Assembly (NCBI GenBank): GCA_021442155.1
Contig: CM038228.1
Span: 11,883,179 to 11,947,178, forward strand
Origin: Cymbidium sinense
Lineage: Eukaryota; Streptophyta; Magnoliopsida; Asparagales; Orchidaceae
DNA: 64,000 nt
Reading direction: 5' to 3'
The notes beneath the pieces are model-generated. The model saw only the letters and a list, made by a program, of their open reading frames with translations. It had not been told where the DNA came from and searched no databases. This document shows positions 35,719-48,600 of this stretch, piece by piece; the stretch's first letter is position 1, and each line of letters starts with the position of its first letter. The position numbers and the translations under genes were made by a program.

Positions 35719-38700
35719 TTTCCTCATTCGCGAGATTACAAGTTGATCCTCACGGCCTTTCAATAGATTGGAGCCCCATTTCAACTCAATTAATTAGGTT
35801 GACATATACTATCAAGCCTATCAAATTAAATCTAATTAATAAGGTCACCTTACATACAATGTAAGGTCATAAGACCCATCATTAGGCTTTCCTCCTTAAG
35901 GTAGTAACCCTTATGAGACGTCCAATAGATGTAAGCCTGATCCCTAAATAAAACTAAGCCTAGTTCTTATGCCAACAAGCACACCAATCAAAATTAAATG
36001 CACTAATTAAAAATATACAAATTAAAAACCACATCTTAGTCACACTTCTTAAAATTAAAATAAAATTCAGAGATAAATGATGATCATATCATGCCTTTAA
36101 GCACTTGTCACTCATATGTGCATTTGAATCTCAAGTGATCATGTTGAGTGCCTCTGAACTATTCATTTGAAATTGGTGCGAATAACTCTCTGCCAATGAA
36201 TAAGCTAAGGTTGAACTCAAAAAAATGTCTTTAATACACACATCTAGTTCTACCTCAATCTGCTCGAGATACCTAAGAAGAGGTCACCCCTGATAGCGAA
36301 TTAAACTCCCTAGATATTACAACTTGTAGTCCCCTCAAGTTGGCAAACTAAGTCCACTAATTTTCCTATAATGATAGAATCATGGCATCTTCATATGATC
36401 TAAGTCCATCTCCTTAACTATTCCTCATTCAATTAATTCACATCAAACTACTAATGTGAGCCTAAAATGAGTATAAGCAACCACTTTAATCAAGAGTAAA
36501 CTTTCATGAGCAAGAGGAATAATCATAAGAGCTTGCATCTACACAAGTCGTAACCTTAGGTTTAAATAATGATCAATCAATGATATCTATTAATCGATCT
36601 ATTCTTAATAATATAAGCTTGAATTGTATCATTCTACTGCCTAATTTAATGAGATCAATCTTCAAAGTTAGCAAGTTATGATGGGATTTCATGTGGGGCT
36701 CATGTTTATGAAGTTTTCCTCAACAAGATGTGATAGGTTAGCCAAGGGTGTCTGGAATTGATTTTGGTCTTTTGGTCATCTCAATCAGTAGAGCCAGTGA
36801 TGAGATGAAGGGCACTAACTTGATGGGATTTCATGTGGCGATTATTAAGGTATTAAGGTTTCAAGGACGAAGGTCTAAGGCTTGTAGAGAGCAACATTAT
36901 GGTGATTGACAATGTTTTTCACCTGTGCATTACGACAATGAGAGTGGTCGTTGGGCCACATCCATAGCTACATCATTCATTCGGCACTTTCAGACAACCT
37001 AACAGCCTTTATGGATGACATATGAGTTTGAAGGATTGAAGTTACATTTATGTTCACCTTTCTCTAAACCGTTGCTACAGACTATCATCGTACACAATAA
37101 TGGCTCATTAGAGCTCTGAACCTTTGTTGTACTCATGCTCACTCTCCAACCCTCACTCCATTAGTCAGGTCTCCTTTTGTCTAATGAGAGCTTTTACAAG
37201 CAAAAAGGTGCTTAATTTAGAAAGTTTAATGGAAGGGAAACCTTCTAACAAGAGCAAGGAGTTGAGGTTCGATAAGCTAGTCATTTCCTTACAAGCATCA
37301 AAACAAAGGGCGCGCCTGAAATCTTTTGGGATTGTTCTGCCTTGATGACAAGGCGTCATCAGAGATATGCAGACTGTATAGAATATTTTCTTAAGCACAT
37401 GGGGAGTGGCCACGAAAGGAAGTCTGCTAGCTGTTATGAATAGGGGATTTCATTGGCATCTTTCTTCCTTAAATGAGCTACCAAAATTCAGCTTTTTTGA
37501 CTCTTTTAAATTTTGCTAAAGAGGAGAGGAAAGAGGCTTCTTTGCTTCAGGAGCTGTGGGATTAATTAAAGTTCTTTCAACTTGTTGGCCTAATCAAGGT
37601 GGGGATCTCTGAAAAGTTAAAACAGGTTAGAGATGAGTTGAATATGGATTAAATTTGGGCCAAACTTCGTCAAGTGACTATATACGAGCAAACAGACGAG
37701 TGCTCATAAGGGAGAGCATGTAATTATATCAAAAGTTATATAAATAAATCATAAACAAGTTAAAAATTTATAAGATAATTAAATTGAAACCTATAAATGA
37801 AATGTTAAATTTAAAGCTTATGAATGAGATGAATATAATAAGAACACCATTAATTTATTAATAAAAAGAGCACATAATTTCACATTTTCCTTGAGTATAG
37901 CATAGATCAAATTACATATAAAATATAATCTTAAATATTGACTTGATATTTAGCTTAATAAATGTAAATAAATATATCACATATTATAGTTTATAATAAT
38001 ATAAAAATTATTTTTTCTTATGAATTTAAAAGTATAAATTTATGAGATGGATTAAAAAAAGAGGAATTAATTTGAATAATTAAGAAGAAAAAATATAAAA
38101 CTTCTTATAAATGATTATGTTACATGTATATTAAATCATAATTTAAATTTAATAATGAATAAAATGAATAGAATAATTAATAAAAGAATTAAATATATTA
38201 AAATATTTTAAATATAAATAACAATCATTTAAATAAGAATGAGAAATTTATTTAGAAAATTAAATGTCTCTAATGAATTAGTATAGAAATAGAATTATAA
38301 ATATTATCATAAAAGAGATAGTTATATTTTAATAATGTATACACTTAGATAATTATGAGTATTAATCAAATTAATATTTTTAATCATAGCAACTTCAGTT
38401 AAAAATATATTTTCAAAGGGGAGGCGATCCAAAGAAGCTTCACGCTAAGATGGATAATTATATTCTTACATTTATGATAAAAATTTACTTATTTTTATGT
38501 GATGGATCGCATTGGTACATAATTATAATGATCTCCGTATTTCAAATTATGATTTATTTTCTCATTTTTTTCATATTAAATGAACTGTCTGAATGTTAAA
38601 TCATATTGTTAGTTATGTCTTTGTATAGAATTAATTGATTTACTGTTTTGAGATAATATGAATAGTTTTATAAATTCTATGTTATGAATGTGTATGCTTG

Positions 38701-39110
38701 AAAATAGTTCACTTACAGATATTTGGATGCAACGTAATCTGCAAATAAAGGTAAATAGAAATGGTTACTTGTCCTTTAGATGAATTTTGGAAAAATATTT
38801 CTTCTAGAAAAGGCTTTTAGACAGTGAATCCTAAAATAAATGATAAATTAGAAATAAAATTTCTAAGAAATGTTTATTTTCATTTGTCTCTTATATGTTG
38901 GATTGTTTAAACACTTTTTACATAATATTCATATTTATGGTAGATCGATCATGCATATTATTTCTGTTTTCTGTTTTATTATAATATAAAAATATAATTT
39001 ATCCACTGATAATATTATTCAATTGTAAGTTATTTTATATTTTCAGGTAATCTTTCAAACTAGATAAAGGATAGAAGGAAAGAGTATATATACAGTCGTA
39101 GAGAGACTTC
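35719..39110. other. Noncoding region
   Basis: 35719-37680 has mixed composition. A 17 bp word GATGGGATTTCATGTGG occurs twice (about 36677 and 36816). Small open pieces at 37124-37345 and about 37496-37640 look faintly protein-like (Lys/Glu/Leu-rich) but match nothing I recognise. 37680-39110 is A/T filler without structure. Confidence 0.4.
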
Positions 39111-41646
39111 AAGAGATAGGTACTATATTAGTTTATATTTTAGATTATGTTATTTTGGGCTCTGAAAATTCACCACCGACCTCTCGATGAAGAGAGTTTG
39201 ATTTAAGATGTGTCGATGTAATTTTTAGAAGGCAGATGGAATAGTAGATAAGACACTACCCAGAGATTTCGCCTTCATTTAGTGACTTTAGATCGGTTCC
39301 GTGTTTCCTATAGCAAGCTCTATATTAATTCTCTAAGTGAGAGAGAACTTTCGATTAAAGCTAGTCATTTGGTCGCTTAATGCGTAGCGTATAGTAGCAG
39401 CATATGGTGTTTAAAATTTATGAAATTCACCATTATTTAACTTAAAGTGTATGGTTGGTGGAATGATGATGTACCCGATCTAGATCCCATGGTTCCGTCA
39501 TCTCGGGTTGTCGCCTACCTAGTAGAGATAATCAACAATCGTGAGATCCTAACACAATGGGTTACATTATCCAAGAAATCCTCAGAATTGAGGGTTGTCT
39601 AAGCCTCTTAAGTCTACCTACTAACAAAAAGGCTTTGTCCTATCAAATATACCCTATGATTCATAACTCAAAGTTCGATCGAACATGAAGCGGCCAAGTA
39701 ATATAATGACGTCATTTGGTGGCAACCACCCAATCAGAGGACTCGGGTAATCACATCATATGTAACTCACCTTGGCCAAACCACGCGAGACTAATCCGCA
39801 TCCTTACAATTACGAGAAGAATATAGTGGTTTATTTTACTTGACATTAGCTCCTTTGTGAACTAGAGTTTTCTTAATCTGTCATCCCCAACAAATGATGA
39901 TGGATGGGTGGATGAGTTGTTTGCTTTAAGTAATTAAAGATAAATTTCATTTAATTCAGATGTTTTCTTAGTTGAAATTTAGTTTTAAGATGAATTGATT
40001 TAAAGCTCAAATATCTTTTAATGATAATATCCCCTTCGGTTGAGATTTTCAGTCAACGCGGCCATCATCAGGGGAGACCTTGCCAACTCTGTTATTTTGT
40101 TAGCAGAGGATCGGGTCAACAACTTGAATTTATAAATTTGAATTCGATATACAATAACTTAAAAATATAAATAGTAATAATCCCCTCAAGTTGAGATTTT
40201 CAGTCAACACGACCATCATCTGTAGAATTAAACTCTACTTAAGTAGAGAGGGTCTTATGACTTATGTGTAATTTAAATCTTTTAAGAAATTGATATCATA
40301 ACAAACCTTGTCAACTCTATTGTAAATATAGAGGATTGGGTCTTATGATCTACTATAATTTAAGTTCATTTAGTAGACCTTATCAACTCTATTTCAAGCA
40401 TAAGTGATTAGGCCTACTGTGATCATATTTTATGGAGTTGAATATTTATCTCTTTCATTAATTTGAATTAGCATATAAATACATTCATTAACTCGCATGC
40501 ATATAATTGTAAATGATTGAATTGACCTCATCATCCTTCTATTTTTTTTTCTAAACCCACGCAGCATCCTCATACATCAAGTTTATGTGCTTGGTATAAG
40601 TGTCGGGCCCCATGCGGGTATTTAATAATTCAAATTTCTTTTTTTTCGATTGTGAGATTAATTTCATATTTATTTAATCTCAACTCAGAAATTTCTTTCG
40701 CATTAAAATTTGCACTTTAAAGATCAGCAGTATTTATAACTTAGACAATTTCATCTAATTAATGAAATCATTGATTTTAAAAATCATAATTAAAATAAAA
40801 TTTCTTTTATTTTTGGATTGAAGAAAACTCCATAATTAGTGTAGCGTTTAATTTAGTATCGTCTACCGTCGCTTCAGAAAGAATGAACCAATCGATTGTA
40901 TGCAAAATTATGTTTATATTTGCACTTAAAAGATATATCTTTACTTGCATTTTATTCATTCATAGAACTTCTAGACTTCAATGATTGGCTTATGCTCATT
41001 AAAAGCCTATTAGATATTTGCAAATTCAACATTCAAATTTGATACTCGCTCATGCAAGCTGTTATACTTTCTTTAAGAGAGCTTATTTGAATTTTAGCTT
41101 CTTTTGAATTATATATTTGAAAGCTATACTTCAATCATATTACAAACTTTTGATAATTCAATTATACATTCAAATGGATTCATGTTTATAAAATATCGTT
41201 CATCTTCATTCAGTCAATCTTTTAAGTTTAGATCTAAATCTTATAAAGGTTATTTGCCTCCAAGCCTTACAATTCAGAATTAATTTGATGTCATCATTAA
41301 TTTATAAGTCTAAGCTCAGAAGTTACAATCAAATCGATTTATTTTGAGTTCAAATTTATTTAGATCATAACCTTTTAATTTTATGTCAAATTCATTTCAA
41401 GTTCATTTACGCTTTAATTTTCAATTTATTCATTTATTTAGGACTTTATATTTTATATTTAATTTAATATTAAATCTCTTTTTTTTGTTAAGTCCCTAAA
41501 TTTTAAATAAATTTCAAATTTCTGATCATCTCCACGAAGTGATCGAGTGTTTTGTCTTACTAGACGCTCTATTATAATGTCGGACACCACAAATGCTTCA
41601 CACTACTCCTATGGTAAGATTAATATCTTAGAAGCAAAGAAAGAAA

Positions 41647-41649
<3 letters not shown>
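39111..41649. other. Noncoding region, possible old LTR remnants
   Basis: Mixed to AT-rich with no protein match. 40027-40430 holds short diverged repeats, listed separately. The rest shows nothing I can support. Confidence 0.4.
40027..40430 (+). repeat. Short diverged tandem repeats
   Basis: GTTGAGATTTTCAGTCAAC occurs at about 40038 and 40181, each followed by (C/A)(G/A)ACCATCATC-like sequence. ACCTTGTCAACTCTAT-type blocks with GAGGAT(C/T)GGGTC occur at about 40078, 40303 and 40374. The units are interleaved and degenerate. Confidence 0.5.

Positions 41650-41681
<32 letters not shown>
41650..41681. repeat. (AT)n microsatellite
   Basis: About 16 uninterrupted AT units. Confidence 0.95.
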
Positions 41682-41683
<2 letters not shown>

Positions 41684-42006
41684 TCTATTTCTCTGACCTA
41701 CACCCAATGCATTAGCTCTTGGAACATGAAAGACAAGCACATATGTATATATCTTACCACATTCACATTTTCTCACACCCCCTATATCCTATGGGGCATT
41801 AGTGGGGTCTTGGAACCTACAAAAAAAGACACAAGCATATATGTATATATATTTCCATCTATATACGGCTCTCCACTCCCCACATTTACAAAAAAGAGAC
41901 CAATCTCTGCAGCATAAGTGTTGAAAGGCAATTTTGAATTTGAAGCTGAGTGGCACGCAGCAAGGTCCATCCATTCGGTATTTATATGTTCATGTATTCA
42001 ACAATT
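41682..42006 (-). other. Probable 3' untranslated flank of the host-gene fragment
   Basis: Lies directly after the stop of the minus-strand fragment at 42007. It contains a short direct repeat with CTTGGAAC and CATATATGTATATAT words (about 41718 and 41810). No coding potential. Confidence 0.35.
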
Positions 42007-42407
42007 CTAGTAATAGAAATTTGAATCTCTATGAGTGGAAGCATCCTTGCAGAGAACTGAACGCACTTCCATGGTTGACCTTGGAGGCTCCGGGTCCTTT
42101 GCTTGAAGTGCGTTTCCAAGGACTTGCTGCACCTGTGACGCAAATGTGTCATCCAAAATAGCAACAGTAACTCTTGCACTTTTATACCAGGATCTGTTCT
42201 CTTTCCGATCTTCTAAGAAATTTAGGACATCCTATCCCAAAAGCATCTGCATAATGATACAAAGACATGGATCTCCAAAATAGTATGAGGATGATTTTTT
42301 GTCTCTCTGAGTTGATCCTTCAGAGGTTGCATTCTATTCCTGATATCAGATTCAACCATAAAGTCCTTTGTATCATGGATGATCTTTTTCAATTTTGTTG
42401 CACTTTC
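42007..42407 (-). pseudogene. C-terminal fragment of a conserved host protein, frameshifted
   Basis: The minus strand reads ESATKLKKIIHDTK, then DFMVESDIRNRMQPLKDQLR, and on through LEIHVFVSLCRCFWDR (42407 to about 42232). After a frame change it continues VLNFLEDRKENRSWYKSARV, then TVAILDDTFASQVQQVLGNA, EPPRSTMEVRSVLCKD and a final SNFYY before TAG (42007-42009). The composition, absence of low complexity and uninterrupted flow on each side of one frameshift (about 42227-42233) indicate real protein ancestry, unlike the transposon remnants. I do not recognise the family. A CAG acceptor-like site precedes it (about 42407), so it may start at an exon boundary. It could be a captured fragment, a processed copy or the tail of a disrupted gene. 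Confidence 0.65.
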
Positions 42408-42450
42408 TGCATGGCTCTGCGGCCGACGGGGAGGGGAGAGAGAGCAGGAG

Positions 42451-42494
<44 letters not shown>

Positions 42495-43403
42495 TGGGGG
42501 ATTACCTGCGGCGGACGACGTTCGCTGGCGGCTGTAGACGAGTGGCAGAGAGGGGGTCGGAGCGTGGGAATAGAGAAAGAGAGAGGGAAAGCCTATGGCA
42601 GAGGGAAGAGCGGCGGCTTAACGGGAGTGCTCGTTTCTTTTTTGTCAGAAAATCCTTGGCTGCCGCTTTTGTCTTAGGAGGGAAAAAAATCATAGATTAG
42701 GGCTCTTAAGTGCATGTTAGTTACTTTCCTTATTAGCTTAGACGGGATTTTCAAAATTTGAGTGCAATTCCGGATGATATTAAGGAGTATTTATGAAAAG
42801 AGTATAATCTAATTCATAATCCATATTCATGCAAAAATTCTGAATTAATCATTTAATAATTAAAATTAAACCGAACTTCATTTAATCAAATTGATGGTCA
42901 CGTAAAATTTTGTGAATCTTCAAATCAAACCCGCATATGGATATTGGCTAAGTAAATTTGATATTGATTCAATGATACCATCGATCGCATTGTTAAACCA
43001 TCGGTTTTGGTTTAAAGTTATCGCTCAAAGCTCGACATTCGCAGATTCGTAATTAGCGGGTCATTTGATGGCTCTGACGTTTGACACTAACGACATGATT
43101 AATTTTACGAACAGATGTTATTTGGGCATTATTGCAGCTTCCAAACCTCGGTATGCATGTAGGCGCATCGACGGATTTCCTTGCTGGTCGGTCGACCGTC
43201 GAATTATGCAATATGTATATTCTAACTAATTTTGACGTTCTGAACATGATGGCGAGGTTCATTCGTCGATCGGAGACCGTTCTGACTGGTTTCGACAACA
43301 TCAAGTATATTTCAACTTCGATTTGCGTGTCGTCGCACCCGAAGTTCATCAAATTCAACTCGTGAGCTCGACTTAACTGATATAGCATATATGTAGGTCA
43401 ACA
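42408..43403 (-). repeat. Putative 3' LTR of a minus-strand gypsy element
   Basis: On the minus strand the sequence begins TGTTGACC (43403-43396) right after a polypurine tract and downstream of an integrase, as expected for a 3' LTR. The far end is uncertain; TGCATGG at 42408 is one possibility, ending at the host-gene fragment. It contains a GC-rich leader-like part (42500-42690) and a (GA)n array. No second LTR is in the window, so the limits are inference. Confidence 0.45.
42455..42490. repeat. (GA)n microsatellite
   Basis: About 18 uninterrupted GA units. The Arg-Glu ORFs across it are compositional. Confidence 0.95.
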
Positions 43404-43415
43404 AATGCCCCCCAA
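43404..43415 (-). other. Polypurine tract of the minus-strand gypsy element
   Basis: Minus-strand TTGGGGGGCATT directly precedes TGTTGACC. Confidence 0.55.
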
Positions 43416-43708
43416 TAAATATAGTGTGCTTATAAAGCCAACCATATTTGTTATAAACTAGTTGACCATACAAGATTTGACCTGATTTGTCTTTATTGAC
43501 TCATCAGGTAGGAAGAGAGATATCTCTGGCCATATTCATAACACTTTGATGGGCTTGAAGAAGGTCTCATCTCAGTGGTTTGTATCTTTAATCCTCCATT
43601 TGCCTTAGCTTCGTGCTTAGTAGGCTTGGTGAAGAAAAAATTTTATTTATTTTGTGATTTAGGTTCCTTCTGTCCTAACTTCGAGCTTGACGGACTTGAT
43701 GGAGGATA

Positions 43709-43968
43709 GGTCTAATTTGTCTAACTTGACTTGTCAGGAAGATATGCATACATTCGGTCCTTTGCTTATTGTTTTGGTGGACTTGTTGAAGAAATAACCT
43801 GATTTGTCGGAATTGACTTGTCAAGAGAATGTGCATACCTTCGGTCATTTGCTTGCTGCTTTGGTGGACTTGTTGAAGGATTAACCTGATTTGTCAGAAT
43901 TGACTTGTCAAGAGAATATGCATACCTTGGTTCTTTGCCTGTTGCTTTAACGGACTTGTTGAAGGATT
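43709..43968 (+). repeat. Tandem repeat, period 86-87 bp, three clear copies
   Basis: Units start at about 43709, 43796 and 43883. Each contains CTGATTTGTC-like sequence, TTGACTTGTCA, GCATAC, TTTGCTT and GGACTTGTTGAAG. More diverged units extend back to about 43480. Confidence 0.85.
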
Positions 43969-44681
43969 AACCTAATGACCTAGTCTTCAAGATGAGCCTT
44001 AGGTCTATAGCAAGAAGCCGTTAGTCCAACACTTGGTGTTTTAGTGGACTAGTTGACTATAAAGTCCTTGAGTGAGCTTTTACAAACTCAAGATAGCTTC
44101 TTCGACCTTTTCGCTTGTCGCTTGGAAGAAGTTATATAAGTTTATGCTTTGTGATTACTTAGACCTCTCTCATCCTCTCTTGATTTGAATCAATTGGAAA
44201 AGTTCTCACCGGATCGCTTAAATTTATTGAGTTGGATCAGCTTTGGAGGATAGATAGCTCTAGCCTTCGAAGTTGTCTTCTACATGCTCTGAGTAAAAGT
44301 GTCTTTTCCTATTATTCGCATAGCCACCTGCGACCTAAACAAATATAATTGTAAATGTTATTTGGGGATTTTAGTATGAGGCGTGATGTGAACCCAAAAT
44401 AGACATAAGTGTTTTTCTAATATAAATTTAAAAATATCCCCTATCTCATAGGGGGATTTTCTAGCTAAGATAAAGATGTACTTATTTCTCTTTTTCTATC
44501 AATTATAAGAGTAGATGAGACTTTTTGTCATTCATCACAAATGTATAGTTTCATCTTGGGATATCGGCAGAAGGCACGATATCAACCTAAATAAATATAT
44601 AAAAATGCCCCCTATCTTGCAAGGGGAATTTCATCGCAACTCAAAAATGCGTTCTCGCAATGCAAGAGAATTTTTGAGTGC

Positions 44682-44796
<115 letters not shown>

Positions 44797-44869
44797 GAGA
44801 GTCATGAATATAATGTTTATCCAATCATGCAATCATGTGGACTCGACAAGATACTTCTTGAGATAACGA

Positions 44870-45645
44870 CCATTGATGGGCTGGCGTCGACTACTCAAAT
44901 CACCAAGCTAGTTCTCCTTCAGATACCTTCTCTATGATGTCTTCCCAATTAGCTTCAAATTTACCACTGATTCTTTTGTGAGGGATTATCAGTCTTCTCA
45001 GCACCAAGACCAACTCTCCTCTTTGAAAATTTCAAGGACGCACTATTCCATCGAAGGCTTTAGACATTCTTGCTCGATAGATTTCTAAGCTTTGTTGGGC
45101 TTGAAGTCTAATTTCATCGAGCAAGTCAAGCTCTTCCATCCGTAAATGTGTGTTCTCCTCTTGAGTGAGATTATACAGGATGGCTACTCGAAGTCATGGT
45201 AGTTCGACTTCTAGTGGAAAGACTATTTCAACTCCAAAAGTTAAAGCATAAAGAGTGGTTTTAGTTGGCGTTTTGTAAGTAGTTCTATATGCCCATAACG
45301 CCTCGAGCATTTTGATATGTCACTCTCTTTTATTCCTCGTGAAAATCTTTTTGAGTAGCTTGATCAGTGTTTTATTAAAAGCTTCTGCCAAACCATTGAC
45401 TTTTGGATTATAAATTAATGAATATCATCAATCGATTTTGTATCGATCATAGATCTTTGCACTCTTGAATGCTGGGCCATTGTCTAAGATAATTCGTCGT
45501 AGTATACCAAAACTATGAAATATGACAAGAAGTCGAATAATTCAAGAACCTTCAAACAGAGTCGCTTCTACCGACTTGGAAAAATAGGTTCGCTAAGATA
45601 AACAAGACCACGCGATGGTGGATCAATAGGTTCAATTATATTCTG
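44870..45645 (-). pseudogene. Ty3/gypsy integrase fragment, minus strand
   Basis: A single minus-strand frame is readable almost throughout. It gives IIEPIDPPSRGLVY and YFSKSVEATLFEG, then RRIILDNGPAFKSAK with the second catalytic Asp. NPKVNGLAEAFNKTLIKLLK carries the catalytic Glu, and EALWAYRTTYKTPTKTT and EELDLLDEIRLQAQQSLEIY follow. FQRGELVLVLRR and ISGKFEANWED close the piece. That is the integrase core plus the C-terminal domain. The frame is kept but interrupted by a handful of TGA/TAG codons, as expected from point-mutation decay. Its N-terminal part is cut exactly where the LTR at 45646 begins, so element R inserted into it. Confidence 0.88.
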
Positions 45646-48600
45646 TGTTGATCTCATTTTAGAATGAGCTCTCAACCCCTCCATCTTGACATAGATCTGG
45701 GACTTAAGAGTTTGGGCCTTGACACATCTAATGAGTAGGACATTCAATCTAGACTTAGAAGAGTTAGCCATGTGAATAGGTCATGTTGGGGTGTTAGAAA
45801 AATTTGCATACCTTTAGCTTGAACCATTCATCACCTTCCTTCCTTCAAATCAAACTCCAAATCAATCTCATTTGATTTTTCTCCAAACTCAAATCAACTC
45901 CATGTGACTGAAATTCATGATTGAAATCCATGATTGAAACCCATGAATGAAATTCCTAAGTCCAAAAATTTTTTTTAAGTCCTTAATTTTTCTCTTAAGG
46001 ACATAGCCAAAATCATGATTAAACCAATTCAAATTCATGAGATTTTCTCATAACTTATTTATATTCACATATATAAATGAAATATAAATATAAATCAATC
46101 AAATCAAATCAAAAAATTAAATTCTAAATTTTAAATCCTTCTTAAGTCCTTAATTTCCCTTAGGAATTTAACCTAAATCATGATCAAATCAATTCAAATT
46201 CATGAGATTTTCTCATAACTCATTTATATTCAATTTATATTCACATATATAAATGAAATATAAATATAAATCAATCAAATTAAATTCTAAATTTAAAATC
46301 CTTCTTAAGTCATTAATTTTCCAAGAATTTAGCCTAAATCAATCAAATCAATTCAAATTCATGAAATTTTCCTTAACCATTTATTCATTTTACATATATA
46401 AATGAAATATAAATATAAATCAATTAAATCAAATCCAAAAAATTAAATTCCAAATTTAAAATCCTTCTTAAGTCCTTTAAATTCTTTTTAATAGACTTAC
46501 ATAAATCATGTTCAAATCAATTTAAATTCATGGAATTTTCTCATAACTCATTTATATTCTCATTTATATTACATATATAAATGAAATATAAATATAAATC
46601 AATCAAACTAAATTCAAAATTCAAAATCAAACTCCAAAAATTTCTAAGTCCTTTAAATTCCTTTTAATGGACTTAGCCTTCAAATCAAATCACTTCAAAT
46701 CCTTGAAATTTTCTCATGACAAATTTATATTCTCATTTATATTCATATCTATAAATGAAATATAAATTCAAAGAGTCAAAACCAATTCCAAAATCAAACT
46801 CAAATCCACTCAAAATCCAACCTAAGCCTTTTAAGTCAAAATCTTGAACTTAGCCAAATCAATTTAAAATCAAGCCAAACTCTTGATTTTTTCTTCATGA
46901 TTCAATCAACCTACAATCATGAATCCATATAAATACAAACTTCAATCATTAAAATCAATTCAAAAATCAAACCCCAAATCCATTCATATTCTTCCTTTGA
47001 ATATGAAATTGTCAAATGAATCAAAACCCATTTGACTTCAAACCACTTAATGGATTTATATTTCAATCATATATACAAGTTCAATCAAACTCAAATCAAG
47101 CTTTGAGCCATTTGACCCACTTAGGCTCACTTGACCCAGTGACCTAAAAATACCCTTATGAGCCAAATTTAATCCTAACCAAATTGGATTGAATCAAACT
47201 CATGCCTCTCTTATGATCAACTCATCATGGGATGATCAATCAACAAATTGTCAAACCTAAGGTTGACCAAGTCAACACTTAGCAAATAAAACCTAAAATA
47301 GCCAAATCAATAGGTGATTGAAACCATTGATCTAAGTTCATTCATAACTATGTTTGAACTTGACCAAGTCAACATTTGAGCCTAACCTAATTGGTGACCC
47401 AAGTTGATTGACTTGACCTAAAAAGTCAAAATGTGTCAAAACTTGATCTAAGCCAATTGATTGAAACCAATGGTCAAATTCATCACTTGTTGAACTTGAA
47501 AGCCTCAATTGGCCAACTAGACCTAACTAGCCCAATTGACCTTGACCCAACTTGACTAAAGGGGTCATGTTGAGCCAATTCAAACTTAACCAAAATTGAT
47601 TGGAAACAAAGATACCAATCCACTTCATATGACTAACCAAACTAAACCTACCCATGACCTAGCTCAAATAGGTCAAATGGGTCAATTGAATTGGCTTGAC
47701 CCATTTGACCTAAATGAATCATATGAGCCAAACTCAAACCAAATTGAATCAAACCAAAGCCAAAACATTTCAAATGGTCATATGAACTTGAACCCTTGGT
47801 TTGACCCAATTTGACCAATTAGTTAACTTGACCCAAGTTGACCCATTTTGAACTAAATGGGTCAAGATGAGCCAAACCATATCAAATGAACTCCAAATCC
47901 AATGAAACTTGGCCAATTTTCTCAACATATACATATTCAAATTCAAAATTTAAATGACCATTTCTACCCTAGGCCATAGAACAAATTTTGGTCAAATCCA
48001 TGGAATTTGGTCAAGTCCTCTTCATATCAACTTGATACCTTCTAATGTCAAGTAACCCTATGGAGGTGGTGCACCCAATGATGGGTTTGGGTCAGAAATG
48101 GACCCAAGGCCAAGCGACCATCAAATTGGCCCAAATTGAAAACTCCCTCACTCAATTTGAAGCACATGGGAGGTTACATCCACTCCTTGGCTCAAGCGAC
48201 CATGTGCAACTACAACAAACCTTTCCATATTGGATCAAAATGGGCAACCCATGGCATCATTGCCATAAGATATACTCCCCTAATTCAATTCAATTCACAT
48301 CCCATTATTCGATTGAGAGAGTGTTAGGAGCCATAGAGCAATCTAAGCTTCACAGATTTGAAATCCATTCTTGGTTTCATCCTTTGAAAATAGGGAGCTC
48401 CATCCATAACTTCCTCCACACTACAATCCAACTCAATTGCCTTTGCACACTCCCTCAGGGGACCAAATCGAGCTTGCCTAAAGCTCCTTCAAAGTTCCCA
48501 AAGCAAGGAGAAGTTCAATTGATCAAAGCCAAAAGGAGGGGGAGTTGGTCCATAGAGAAACTACCCAACCTCAAGCTAATTCTTTCACACGCCTTCTGCC

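Noticed and set aside
42502..42693. Possible first exon on the minus strand, Ser/Arg-rich, ending at a CAG/GTAAT donor-like site
   Set aside because: It would make a very short gene joined to the C-terminal fragment at 42407. The stretch is better explained as a GC-rich LTR leader, and there is no independent support.
42267..42700. Plus-strand ORFs with Arg-Glu repeats
   Set aside because: They run across the (GA)n array, and their left part is the wrong strand of the real minus-strand gene fragment.
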